Source: Phaeoceros laevis
Taxonomy: Eukaryota > Anthocerotophyta > Anthocerotopsida > Notothyladales
Length of the DNA stretch: 35,075 bases
Reading direction: 5' to 3'
Assembly (NCBI GenBank): GCA_049999765.1
Contig: JBNGIQ010009421.1
Location: 190,146-225,220, forward strand
Program-made: the position numbers and the translations under genes
Shown here: positions 23,058 to 33,944 of the stretch, in pieces
Numbering within the stretch: the stretch's first letter is position 1
Layout: every line of letters begins with the position of its first letter
The notes under the pieces: model-generated
Told to the model about the DNA's origin: nothing
Database searches by the model: none
Seen by the model: only the letters and a program-made list of their open reading frames with translations

Positions 23058-23833
23058 CCAGTTTCTTAGAAGTCTGACGCTCCCACTTCGCTCGGCTGTT
23101 TCTAGGTGTCAACGTAGAACTTCTGGACTGTACTGGTGTGTTGAGGCCATAGGGGAGTTAGTGAGTGGGTGTCCAAGCCAGCTACATCTCATTATTGCTA
23201 GCTCAATTACTAACAGATAATATCCTACCTGCCTCATCATCCATAGCACTCATCCTCTCACACCTAACCCCAGGTTCGTCCTCAGTTTGATAATCTGATG
23301 GAACAAGCTGTCTTACTTCGTTGATATCAAGCCCCGGAGTTGTCGTGACCATAGCTCAAAAGTTTGATGTTCATATGTCATCCATCGATTGATGTGCTGG
23401 TTGCAAGCTGGCGGGGACGAGTACTTTCATGATATAACTTTTGAGGTGTTCCCATAGGTTACTACTGAATGTACTATAGTTCTTGCATTCACTACTGTAT
23501 GTTCTAGATGACATTCTTCGATTGAGATTGTTGTTTCCGAGTTATGGATGCCAGACAATTGCAAAGTGATGCACTGGTGCCAGACTTTTACGGTTCGACT
23601 GATATATAAGACTCCACGGATGATAGTGGACCTCACTCGCATGGTAGAACTGACGATTGCCTGTCAACATGGGACAGAATTGCAGTCATTGGTCGAACTA
23701 GTTGTTATTTTGAGACACAATAGCTGAAAAGCAGTGTTTCCAACCCAGTCAATGAGCGAAGCCTGACTGAATTCAATTCAGCTCGCTGCAGCCACACAGA
23801 CTACTCTTTCCGGTTTGCTCAAATCCTTCCTAC
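23058..23833. other. Convergent intergenic region
   Basis: It lies between the H2B 3' end and the 3' end of the large minus-strand gene. Only short frames occur (for example 23427-23642, minus), with no resemblance to known proteins. Confidence 0.5.
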
Positions 23834-26800
23834 TCACAATTTGACATTCCCGTAAGATAACTTCTGTTGCAACTTCTTTTTCCTAGGCAACTCATTTTGG
23901 AAAGGGATGCAGGAAGTTTTCTTCTTGAGCAGCAGTCTACCAGTATTGCTATTTTTCTCATCTAGTAGCTTCAACAAATCAACTCTCGACAAAGTAGGAA
24001 AGCAACGAAGGGGTGGTTTTCGTTGCAGTTCTTCCAAGAGGTCATTTTCCAACTTCCGAAGTGCTTCAGATCTTGCAGGTGGGTGCTTTGACGACAACGC
24101 AAGCTTTGACGAGAACATGTCAAACTTCCTCTCGTACTTCCAAGGTTTCCGTGCTGCCAACCTTTTCTTCTGCTTGATTTTCGAGGCATCATCCCCGGAC
24201 ACATTTTCAGGGGCCGATGTCGTAGGAGCAAAAGATCTTTGTCCCCGGCTTGAACCTGTAAGTGGTCTTTCAAAATCAAGCAAGGTAATGCATGATTCTT
24301 GTTCTATTACCAATGTATTCCCCACGACCTCAGAAGCGATTATGTTGTCTTGACGTGAAGGGTTTTCTTCTTCGTCAGTGCAGACCTGTCCTCTATCTAC
24401 ATATTCCCTGATAGCTTGCTTCATGTGCATGAGAGTATCCGGCTGTTTCTGAACGGGGCTACAACTGTCCTTGCCTTCTGTCCGGCAAGGTAAAACTGCT
24501 GTTTGCAACTTTTTGCATCTTTCAGGTCTGTGACAAACTTCCCGTAAATCAACAACTGGGGTCTCTGATTTTGATCCCTGAGGTGCAGACTCGACATCCT
24601 CTTTCGCACCAGATACAGTTGCTGAGTTCTGGTCATTCAGCTGATTCCGTACAGTGGGAGAAATATGGCCTACATCTTCGCTCTCACCTGCCTCGCCCAT
24701 GTTGTCATAGACCTGGTGCGGCTCCATGGAACAGGAAGTACCTCCTGGATCGAAGTGGCTTGGGTTACCTGATATAGGCACCACCTTCCTTCCACCAGAA
24801 ATAATCGGTTTTTCCGACCTTCGGTGCCTTCGTGGACGTCTTCTATATGCATTACGCAAATCAACAATTGCAGACTCCGCAGATGAAGTAGATGATCTTC
24901 TCCTCTCCAATTTCTCTGCATCCTCTTCCTTTTTGAGACCGGGCATGTCCTTGTCCCGATCCCTTTCACCGGCCAGTAGTGCTTGAACTCTTCTTGTGCT
25001 GTCTGATTCACTTGTTTTCGAGTGGTTACCGCGATCCTCCAGAAAACGTGACGCGAAATAATTCAGAACAGACTGCCCATCTTTGTCACAAACAAGGGAT
25101 GACAGCTGTGCCTGGTGTGAATCTCCAACTGCAGGTTGGCCGTCAACAGCTGCCTGCACAGCTGATGCAGCACAAGCATCAGGGAGGCCATTTGCACTCT
25201 CACGAACACTTGGCACATCCACTTCGACCTTTTCTTCAACATCCTCAGGCAGAGGCCTTGCATCCTCGGTCGCCGTAGCAAAAACTGGTGTGTGATCCAA
25301 GCTCAGTGCAGTTGTGCTTGGAACATTAGTTACGAACGTCCGTTCACTTGCTGAAGCCATGGGATCGACATGCCTGTCATTGCCTGGCAAGGCCACCAGC
25401 ACTGGATGTTCGTCCACTGATCCAGGAAGAGGTCTGCTAGCAGCACCATTTTCAGGAGCTGTGCCCATGTTAGAAGGAGGCAGGATTTCGACATGTTTTG
25501 GACTTCCTACCCGTCTGTCCAGGCCAGAACTGCTAGCCCATCCTTCCAGAGGGAACTTCGCGTTTGATGAAGGCTCCACTTCATCCCTCGAGTCATGAGC
25601 CAAGTACTCCTCGGAGTCCGCGTTCGTGGAACGTGATGGATCAATGCAGGGACCAGCAACAGTAGGCACCACCTCAGAAGCACATGAGACCGAGTTTGAC
25701 CGCTCTGGTCTGGACCTTTCTTCAGACCTTGTGTCCTGTTGGGATGAGGGCTCTCCATCAAAGGAAGAGTGCTTCGTTGTACGGGACTGGTTTACGGATT
25801 CATATTTGTGAGGGATTGCGGAGGTAAGATCGCCCACAGCAGAAACTTGCCAGTCGTTTCTTACACACGTCATCCCTGCATCAACATGAGAGAAATCAAC
25901 AACAGAGGGCTTGCGAAAGAAGTCGAGCATCTTGGAGGACTCTGTCAGGGATATTAGCGAAGGACCTGCCAGGATCTTCATGGCAGGTATCGTCCCATCT
26001 TCCAAAATGGGCAATTTTTCAACTTGTGAGAGTTCGCTACTTGCCTCGCCAGATTGATGCGCTGATGAAGAATGCTCCTCATTTGTTGCTCTATCCTCGT
26101 TACAAGCTATGGCACCAAGCTCCAGCAGTTTACCTTCAAGAATATCAAGTACAACTTTAGCTGCATCAGGACTGAGAGGAGCCTCTTCACATGATACATG
26201 TTCTTCCGGACTTGGAGATTGGGGAGACTCCCCACATTGTGTAAGGAGGACCTCTTCAGGGGTATCCCCAGACGGAATCCTGGATACTAATGAGACGGAC
26301 GCCTTTGTGTCACCTTCCATTGATTTTCCCTTCGCTCTCTGAGAAGGCTCCTTGGCAGGAATAACCTCACGACTCGCGGCTTCATCGTCTCGAGGGACTA
26401 GGTGATGTATCTGCAGCTTATCGAAACTCTCATCAGTGTTCTGGATAGAAGACTCCCTGGACACAGAAGTATTGTTACAGGTTGGAGGATCTACATATCG
26501 TTCCAACTGGCATATGTCCACGTTTAGCTTTTCAAGATTACGATCAGCACCTGGTACTGACAAGAACGGCATGCCTCCAGTGTCAAGCGAGGGTTCAGCA
26601 GCACAATCACTCTGCAGCTCGTCATCCAGATAAGATAGTAGTTCCAGGGTATCTGTTGTTTGACAGCTAGAGCTCCTTGTCTCGGAAATCTTTCTCATCT
26701 CTCCTCCTTCTGCATGGATATGCGAAACTTCCTCTCGATGCTCTGAACTTGCACTGCTTTCCGCTGCCCAAACGATCACGTCTTCTATTTCTTCAAGGGT

Positions 26801-29770
26801 CCCAACACTAGGTTCTTTTTCTCTGTAGTCGACACCCTCATCCGCTTCCGCTGCAGCCGCTGGATAGTTGTTCTCATCCGACAGTTCATGTTGAGGTAGC
26901 CGTGAGTTAACGTCGAAGAGTGACCTTTCTGTACATGTGTTGTTCTCTGCTATGCCTGCATAATCTTGAAGTGAGACCCCTTCAGGATGTCCAGATGGTG
27001 TCTCATCGTCAAGGCACCCCACATCAGGCTCTTCAGCATATTGCCCCAAGCCTGCTTTTGTGTCAATTGCACCAGAAAGAACCTTTGTGCTTTCACCATA
27101 AGTAGCATAGTCCATAAGTGATACTCCCTCTGGATGCCTTGATGTTGTGATGTCTTCCATATCATCAAAAGTTGTCGCTTCTTGATGACCAGTTTGAGAA
27201 GAATTATGACTTGAGCAGTAGTCATTTTCATCAGAGACTGACAGCATGCCAGAATCTGATGGCTTTGGGCTATTTCGATAAGGTGACCTTGGTGCACAAT
27301 CTAATGAACTTGAGCCAGTGGTTGATACAACAATCCCTTTCCTCTGTGCCTCGGAAGAATGCAATCCACGTTTCGCCGGCAATGCAACCTCTGCATGGTG
27401 TTGCTGCATTCTCTCAGTGGTACAGTGGGGCAGACGTTGTTGCTCTATTAAGCGAAGGGGTTCGTGCACAGACTTTTGCACGTCTTCCCCAGAATGTCCA
27501 CGTGGTTTCTTTGCTACCATTTCCTCCTGCTGTGCAGCGGGGCTTACCGGCTGCGCAACAAGCTCGTCTGGTGGGTAGTATATGTCTGAGGGGCCCCAGG
27601 AACCCCAGAGACTGGTTTGAGTAAAACAATCTTTGTGCTCAGCACCCGCAGAGCCTACAGCAGCCTGAGGTTGAACATCCTCTGTTTCTGGGCATCCACA
27701 AAACTCCCTGTCCCTTGATAGCCTCTTGCCACAGTGTCTGCAGACCCAATGGCCTCTTAGGTAGTCTACTCTCGGTTTGCCACAATCGTAGCAAAAGCCA
27801 GTGACCTGCTTACCGCCTTCAACTAAACCCACATCATTCTCACAAGTGCAACCATCCTCCTGAACAACTGTTTGTGTCCGAACTGGTGCAAGGCCACCCT
27901 CCTCAAGCGACATTCCTTTGGGGAAGCTGCCAATTGATGGTTCCCTGCCTCTTTGCGGCTCAGTATCAACGTATACATGTGCCGAACTTTGCGGAGCTAG
28001 TTCTTGCCTGGAGACAGTAGCCCCCTGAGCAGCAGTCTTTGTTGCAAAGAGCAACCGCTTTCCCTTCGAAAACAGCTGCTCCAATGCTCCAAAAAATGGC
28101 ATGGTATTATCTGAACCAGACACCAAATCGTTGTCTCCACTGCTAGGCACGAAGAGAGGATTTTGGATCGTCACAACCTCCGAAGATCCTTCTGCAAGTC
28201 CAGCTCCTGAAGGTTGCTCAACAGCAGTAGGAGGCATTGAGCTTTCCCCACACAAGTAGCATACTTTTCTGAAGTTAGGGAAGCAGGAGCCGGTTCTTGT
28301 ACTTCCTAGTTCTGTCTGAGTGAGGTCAAACAACCTCCGTTCCTCAGCTTGCGCGAACGCGGATGAGTGATGTCCTTGTTCAGCAATCACAACACTCAGA
28401 GGAGACCACCTGCCAATCTCTTCAGGTGCGCCCGATGACCAATCCCAGTTGGATCCTGCCCCGGTCAACCGGGACGAACAATACTCTAAAACCTCTTCGG
28501 AAGCCAAGCTATTCTGCTCAGCCGAAGCAAGACGCCTCTCACATAGATTAGCCTCGTCGAGTCCTGCCATAGGTGTCGAACAACTATCCAAGTAGGGAGT
28601 GCCTTCATGGAGATTTGCAAAAATATTAGGTTCTCCAGCTCCAAGGCTCTCTTGTGCATTGGGCAGAACTTCTGACATCCCCATCTGATCAGTTGCCTGA
28701 GACCATTCCTGTGCAGTTGGCAGCTCTTCTGTATGCTCAGCTGCCAGGGAAGACTCCCCCGTAATATTGTTACCAGCTAATAGGCTGGCAAAAGCCAAGC
28801 CCAGAATGCCAGCATCAGAAGCCAAGCTGGACCTGGCACTTGCGGCAATGACATTTTCATCTGCCTGAATTGAAACACTTTTGCTTCTGGGAGCAGGTGC
28901 TTGAAACCCTGACTCAGCACCTGCCACTCTGGACTTCTTAAACGCAGTGCGTTCCAACCCTGCATCGTTTTCATTCTTCCGTTTTTCGAATCCCCTCATC
29001 ACTGACAGCTCAAGACTCGCCGTCCTTGCAGCCTGAGAAGCGGAAGCTAGAGGATGAGAACCATCTTCACCACCAGGACTTTTTGCAGGTTCCACCCTTC
29101 CATCCACAATATGAAAAGCAGCTAGAGCACCCTTTGTGTGCAACGGAATTGACCATGGCTTCGCATTTGATGGAGCGGATGTTGATGCAGGGGATGCGGT
29201 CCTGTTGCTACACTCAGCAAGACTTCCTGCAGTGCTTGGATGCCTGCTTGCTGATAATGACTGAAGGTTAAGATCAACCGTATACCTAATTGGGGGATAG
29301 GCGTTCCGAGTGGCCTCCACTGTGGCAGGATTTTTCATAGCCTCATAGAGAAGTTTCTCTACTTGGTACAGGCTCGTGAGGGTATTGTGTAATTCGCTCT
29401 TCAAGACCTTGCTCGATGGATAGTCTTCAAGCATTTTTTTCACAACTTGCAAAGCCTCCAAATGCTCTTGTTTCCGCCTTGATAACGAATCCTTACCAAA
29501 ATACCGAGGGGGGAATTTATATGCAAATCAGTTGCAAGCCATCAATGCAGGTGTGCCAACTGGGTGCCGGGTATCGCACATGACTTAGCTAACCTGGTTT
29601 GGCATCGAGGTATAATGACGGGCAACCTCCCTCGCTATTCGCCTTCGGCTTGTTAGAAGCTGTTGATGCTTTCGGTACCAAAAGTACAGAACGATAAATG
29701 CTCCTCCAAGAAGTACCAGAACCACAGGAAAAGCTACCGAATATGAGATGAAGGGCTTACTGTCGGCCAC
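23834..29770 (-). CDS. Unrecognised ~1944-aa membrane-anchored protein with zinc ribbon
   Basis: Two exons fit together: a short one (29770-29594) and a 5.66-kb one (29491-23834, stop TGA). They join CAG|GAT in phase across a 102-nt intron. Exon 1 encodes a signal anchor (SYSVAFPVVLVLLGGAFIVL then YFWYRKH) and a basic segment (SRRRIAREVARHY); the splice continues DSLSRRKQEHLEALQVVKKM and a helical stretch ending near YEAMKNP. The next ~1700 residues are Ser/Glu/Pro-rich and probably disordered. Within the long exon (numbered from its Leu/TTG at 29461) are CYLCG near 400 and a zinc ribbon at about 557-589 (CYDCGKPRV, VCRHCGKRLS, FCGC). Two copies of HPEGVSL-x-DYA lie near 775 and 825. The C-terminus is basic (KPWKYERKFDMFSSKL, RVDLLKLLDEKNSN). 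No ATG begins exon 1: its frame opens after TGA, and the first codon is GTG or an ATG split by an upstream intron (A|TGGCC). I do not recognise the family. Confidence 0.7.
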
Positions 29771-31024
29771 TGCACGATGTCAAGCGACACTATCTCAAAA
29801 CTACCACCAACCTGAGTTCCCACAAGAGGAGCGATCCAAAGATTCAGAGACGAAAGATGGTTAACCTGACAGGATCCTGGCATTTCGCACGTACAGTTGT
29901 GCAGGCCTTAGAAAATAGGGGACTGTCAGATTTTTTAGCTGCTGTGCTGCGTCCTCCAGAAAGGCCCCTTCAGACATTCTTCAGACATTGAGCCACGTAT
30001 TGTATGGCCTGGGAATTGAGCAGTTTTCTTCCTCACGATGTTCTCCACGCCCATACGAGGGAAAGATTATTTGGGGACACTCTTCGCACAGTGACACCAT
30101 TTGGCAGAAGGGGAAGAAGAATGCAAAGCAAAAGCTGTTGTGCGAAAATCCGGTTGATATAACAACTAGCTCACAAACACAAGATTCTAAATTTCTAATT
30201 TCTAACCTTATATGAGTTAGAATCTATTACATAGAGGATAGAACTATTAGCAACAAAACAATCCTAAAGAGGCTAAGAAACATTGTGTGTAGCATATTTA
30301 ATATATTTTTAATATATTTTGATGATATTAAAGTGAATATTTTCATAATATTGGAGCTTTCATGTCTATTTTATTTTTGGATGATTCATAGAGGTGGAAT
30401 CTGGATGCAATGTATCAGCTTCAATTGGAAAAAGTTTGTCGCAATCACATGTTAGCAATATCTAGAATTTTTGCAGCTTGTTTGTGGACAACTAGAGTCC
30501 ATAGATTGAAGTGAAAGAAATCTGCAAGAATTTGAAACGTTATCTTAGTTAATATTATCCTATATAGCAATAAAATTTGAATTTCTATTGGATGTTATTC
30601 TTTCACCTGTGACATACTCCAGAATAGGAGATGATCGATTTAGCAAGGTTAAATTTCACACAAAGGAAGAAGAAAGTATAAAAACTATCCTAGAGTGGAA
30701 AATATAAAGAGCATTTAGGGTAACGCATGAAGAGCCACATGTTTCTATAATAGATCTTATTTTGTTAAGTTCTAGGTAAAGTAATAGCATATATATTATA
30801 ATTTGCTTTGTTGAACATCTTTAGTTTTAAATTATTAAAGAAATGGCACAATGATGGTTGGGCTTTCTTGAGATTAGGTTTGTCCTATCCAAGAGTTTAT
30901 GTATGTAGCAAACTGGCCAAAATATGCAAAGCACACCAATTAGAGATATCACGTTGTACTTCAAGTTTTAATTGCAAGAGATACTTCAGAGTCCATTGTT
31001 GTTTGAGCACTTTCCTAGTAGAAA
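29771..31024. other. Upstream region of the large gene; start of AT-rich DNA
   Basis: 29771-30170 should hold the missing first exon and promoter of the large minus-strand gene; a candidate ATG in good context with a CAG|GTTAAC donor lies near 29880 but does not join in frame. From about 30170 the DNA becomes AT-rich and has only short frames (for example 30808-31044, plus) that I cannot support. Confidence 0.4.
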
Positions 31025-31621
31025 ATGATTACAAGACACCATGAGCATGGGTTGCAAGTAGTCAATACAGCATTGAAAGATCATTGTCCAGTGTGTCATG
31101 AACATGTGAATAAGGCGCTATGGCTTCAGATGGGGGATTGTGGACATACATACCATGTGAAATGCCTTGTAACATGGTATATGCAAGAAGACTCACTACA
31201 CGCCACATACTTTATGTGCCCGGCTTGTAGAATAGCAGCCATACCGACTGCAGCAGAGAAAACTATGCACAGACAAAGTTTGACTTTAAATCGTCTTGCC
31301 CCAAGGCAATCAATGCAAAACCTATCGTGCTCTTCTGGACTCTCTGCTTTAGAATCTCCTATTGCACACAACTCTCGAGCCTCAGTGACTAGGATCCAAG
31401 ACATATTTCGTAGGCCATCGTCTGCAGACCAAGTGGCAGGACCTTCACAGTTTGGCTTTTCATCGGCTAGTGGTTCAAGGGATGCAGCTCAAGCTTTTGC
31501 GCGAACTAGGCAGAGGCAAATGGCTGGAGTGGGAAGACCATCACTTAGGCGCTCCCATCACTTAGGCTACGCAAGGCGCTCTACAAATTCTCTCAATTCT
31601 GGCTTTCCTCCTCCACCATGA
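31025..31621 (+). CDS. RING-H2 finger protein, putative E3 ubiquitin ligase
   Basis: Single-exon frame of 198 aa inside AT-rich DNA. Residues of about 21-69 form a C3H2C3 RING: CPVC, 14 residues, then DCGHTYHVKC, 17 residues, then CPAC. The order C-x2-C, C-x-H-x2-H-x2-C, C-x2-C binds two zinc ions and usually recruits an E2 ubiquitin enzyme. The gap between the sixth and seventh ligands is longer than the usual ~10. The C-terminal 120 residues are Ser/Arg-rich and disordered (SRASVTRIQDIFRRPSS, SRDAAQAFARTRQRQM, ending in PPPP). No membrane segment is seen. The coding part is visibly richer in GC than its flanks. The RING is close to the N-terminus, so an upstream exon may be missing. Target and pathway are unknown. 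Confidence 0.8.
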   Translation: MITRHHEHGLQVVNTALKDHCPVCHEHVNKALWLQMGDCGHTYHVKCLVTWYMQEDSLHATYFMCPACRIAAIPTAAEKTMHRQSLTLNRLAPRQSMQNLSCSSGLSALESPIAHNSRASVTRIQDIFRRPSSADQVAGPSQFGFSSASGSRDAAQAFARTRQRQMAGVGRPSLRRSHHLGYARRSTNSLNSGFPPPP

Positions 31622-32161
31622 TATATGAGCAACAAACAATTCTATGGTTTTGAAGGTCTTTGTTTGAAAGTCTTTCAATATACTTATTGAAATAGCATAC
31701 AATTTATATAAGTTCAACTGGTACACATTTTTTTGTTATATTATAACAATAACAATATAGATACAGGTTCCACAAACTTATATTGGTTTCTGGACAAGAT
31801 ATTCCAAATTACCATAACATCAGCTATTTATACTTATATTTGCTATTTGTGCATATATGATGAAATATAAATAATCAATAATCTAGGTCTTGTAAAATAA
31901 TATTATATTCTGTCCAAGTACACCAACACCTATACATATCAAGTATACCAAAACTGTCAATTTGTCAATGAGAAAAACTTTCAATGGAGTCTACTTTGGC
32001 CCATGAGATTTAGCTAAGTTTTTGTACTTCTTTACTAATGTTAGTAATTCCAATGAATATATAGAATAAAATTAAATTGGTAGATAAACTCCAAAAAAAA
32101 AGTATTGAATTTCCTAATTTGGATGGGACGAGTTGTTATAGCTATAGATAGTGAAATACAC

Positions 32162-32287
32162 GGTCATCACTTTCAGCTGCTTCCCTTTGGCGGTGGCAAG
32201 CGCACATAATGCTATCCCTTGCATGGTCATCACTTTCAACTGCTTCCTTTTGGCGGTGGCAAGCGCACATAATGCTATCCCTTGCCA
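32162..32287 (+). repeat. Two tandem copies of a 63-bp unit
   Basis: Units 32162-32224 and 32225-32287 share GGTCATCACTTTCA, TGGCGGTGGCAAGCGCACAT and AATGCTATCCCTTGC, with only a few substitutions. The period equals 21 codons and the frame at 32151-32348 stays open through both copies, but no family is recognised. The copies are GC-richer than their surroundings. Confidence 0.9.
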
Positions 32288-32476
32288 TGATGCACCTCTA
32301 CCTGGCCATGCTGCTGCGCAACTTCACCTAGACACTCCCGCCAGATGAGAGCACGCCATTCCGGTAGTGCACAAAGTTGTGCGCCTCAAAGCGGTGTCAT
32401 TGCTTGCAAATGCAAATGCATGCGCAAGCAATATAGTAATAAATAAATTCATGATCAATTTATATATTAACATACT

Positions 32477-32582
32477 AGCTTAACCCTTTTTCACAGGCGA
32501 AAGCTGCATGCTGAAAAAATGTCTGGTGAAATCGTCCATCCTACGGCCTCTTGGCCTTCTCCCTACGGAAAAGGGTTAAGCT
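32477..32582. repeat. 14-bp terminal-type inverted repeat, 106-bp span
   Basis: AGCTTAACCCTTTT (32477-32490) and AAAAGGGTTAAGCT (32569-32582) are exact complements around 78 bp. The inner sequence carries CTTCTCCCTACG, whose complement CGTAGGGAGAAG occurs again at about 32708. This resembles a short MITE or foldback remnant. Confidence 0.65.
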
Positions 32583-32649
32583 TATTGGGAACCCGATCTC
32601 ACGGCATTGTCAAGTCTCTCTCGCAAACAAGCAAGTTGCACATGAGGTA

Positions 32650-32685
32650 TTTGCTCAAGCAAGGTTCTTTGCTCAAGCAAGGTTC
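32650..32685 (+). repeat. Two tandem copies of an 18-bp unit
   Basis: TTTGCTCAAGCAAGGTTC is repeated exactly at 32650-32667 and 32668-32685. Each unit contains the palindrome TTGCTCAAGCAA. Confidence 0.9.
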
Positions 32686-32783
32686 CGTCTTAATTAATCT
32701 GGCCTTGTCGTAGGGAGAAGAGTGAATTTTCAGAGAAGAGTAGTTAGAACTAGGAAGAGTAGTGCTAGTGACTAGTGACTACA

Positions 32784-32816
32784 TGAAGAGTAGTTGTGTT
32801 CTAAAACTACTCTTCA
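32784..32816. repeat. Perfect 12-bp hairpin
   Basis: TGAAGAGTAGTT (32784-32795) and AACTACTCTTCA (32805-32816) are exact complements with a 9-nt loop. Partial copies of GAAGAGTAG occur upstream (about 32735 and 32754). Confidence 0.8.
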
Positions 32817-33616
32817 CATTTGTGGGTTTTTGACTTCATATCTGCATTTATTAATATTCGTCCCTTGTCTTGATCCTGTTGGCAGCCGTGAATGGCAAGC
32901 TCATGCATGTCGCTCGCAAAACAAAAGACTGGGAAGGCGCTTGCAAAGGTACCAGCATAGCGCTTATTGTCATCCGGCCATGAAGATGAAGCGCAAGCGT
33001 GGGCCTGATCGATATGTTAGTTATCAAGGAGCAAGTAGTATCCTTGTTGTTGATTAAGAAGGCATGAACCTGGCCTTCCAGATATATACTATACCAAATA
33101 AAGAAAGCATTGTTGACTAGAAATGTTGCTCGATGGCTGAAACTTTCTTCAAAAGGATACGGGGACATTGACGTATGTTAACTTCTAAATGACCGCAGCT
33201 ATTTTGCCGTGATTTTGATTTTGGTCAAATTTGTTCATTTCAGGTCTGAAAAAAAAATTTGCTCTTTTCTTTCTATTATAGGTTGGTTTGATTTTACTTC
33301 AAAAAGCTTCCTATGAGTGTATCATATGGCTTTGTTGGCTACATTGGGTATTAGTTATTGAGTAAAACGATGTTTTGAAGATTGTTGAATCTTTGAGAAA
33401 CTATACATGGTTAAGGTCCAAATGGCATTTTCTCATGTCACTTTTTCCATGATGTATTTCTATACATGTATTGACCTCTTTGACAAAGAACCACGTAGTT
33501 TGACTGTGAATAAGGCTTTAGTCAATGCTATTATTGCCATCTTTTTTTCCTCTGTCCTTGTTATCAACTTTTGCGACAGTGATCATATAGCAACATATCA
33601 TACGTGGTTGAAAAGG

Positions 33617-33716
33617 NNNNNNNNNNNNNNNNNNNNNNNNNNNNNNNNNNNNNNNNNNNNNNNNNNNNNNNNNNNNNNNNNNNNNNNNNNNNNNNNNNNN
33701 NNNNNNNNNNNNNNNN
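33617..33716. other. Assembly gap of exactly 100 N
   Basis: The round length is the usual placeholder for a gap of unknown size. The right edge lies inside a tandem repeat, which suggests the assembler failed on a longer repeat array. Confidence 0.97.
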
Positions 33717-33824
33717 GAATTTAAGTACGAAACACGTCTAAAACATACATCTGGTCAAGAATTCGAAGAAGAAGAAGAATTTCAGTACGAAACACGTCTA
33801 CAACATACATCTGGTCAAGAATTC
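33717..33824 (+). repeat. Tandem repeat, 60-bp period, bordering the gap
   Basis: GAATTT-x-AGTACGAAACACGTCTA and AACATACATCTGGTCAAGAA recur at 33717 and 33777, a spacing of 60 bp. The second copy ends at GAATTC (33824), after which the sequence turns A-rich. Confidence 0.95.
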
Positions 33825-33851
33825 AAAAAACTTAAAAAATACTTAATTTAG
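33717..33851 (+). CDS. 3' end of a 20-residue tandem-repeat protein, broken by the gap
   Basis: From the first base after the gap a frame is open for 44 codons and ends in TAG (33849-33851). It reads two copies of a 20-residue unit: EFKYETRLKHTSGQEFEEEE, then EFQYETRLQHTSGQEF followed by KKLKKYLI and stop. The copies differ at two positions, each Lys to Gln by one A-to-C change. The unit is charged and Glu-rich. The N-terminal part and the number of repeats lie in the gap. The open frame left of the gap (from 33407) may or may not belong to it. I recognise no family. Confidence 0.45.
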   Translation, partial: EFKYETRLKHTSGQEFEEEEEFQYETRLQHTSGQEFKKLKKYLI

Positions 33852-33876
33852 GGTGACCCGATGCGGCTTCCAAGCC

Positions 33877-33944
33877 TTTGCCGGGTTTGGGAACTTCGGG
33901 ACCAGGATTGCCGAGAGGTATAAGCCTAGGGCCCACCCGGCAAA
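33877..33944. repeat. 10-bp inverted repeat in a GC-rich island
   Basis: TTTGCCGGGT (33877-33886) and ACCCGGCAAA (33935-33944) are exact complements, with further GGG/CCC matches next to them. They lie in a proline-codon-like GC-rich island (about 33855-34010) that stands out from the AT-rich flanks. Confidence 0.65.

Larger units (their letters stand above)
31622..33616. other. AT-rich intergenic DNA with short repeats
   Basis: Beyond the repeats listed separately I find no supportable gene. A plus frame from 33407 is open to the edge of the assembly gap (about 70 codons, with hydrophobic stretches such as ALVNAIIAIFFSSVLVI) and could be the left part of a gene cut by the gap. Confidence 0.4.

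Noticed and set aside
29585-29770. Separate 61-aa membrane microprotein starting at GTG
   Set aside because: GTG is not a normal nuclear start, and the frame joins in phase with the long exon through a normal 102-nt intron.
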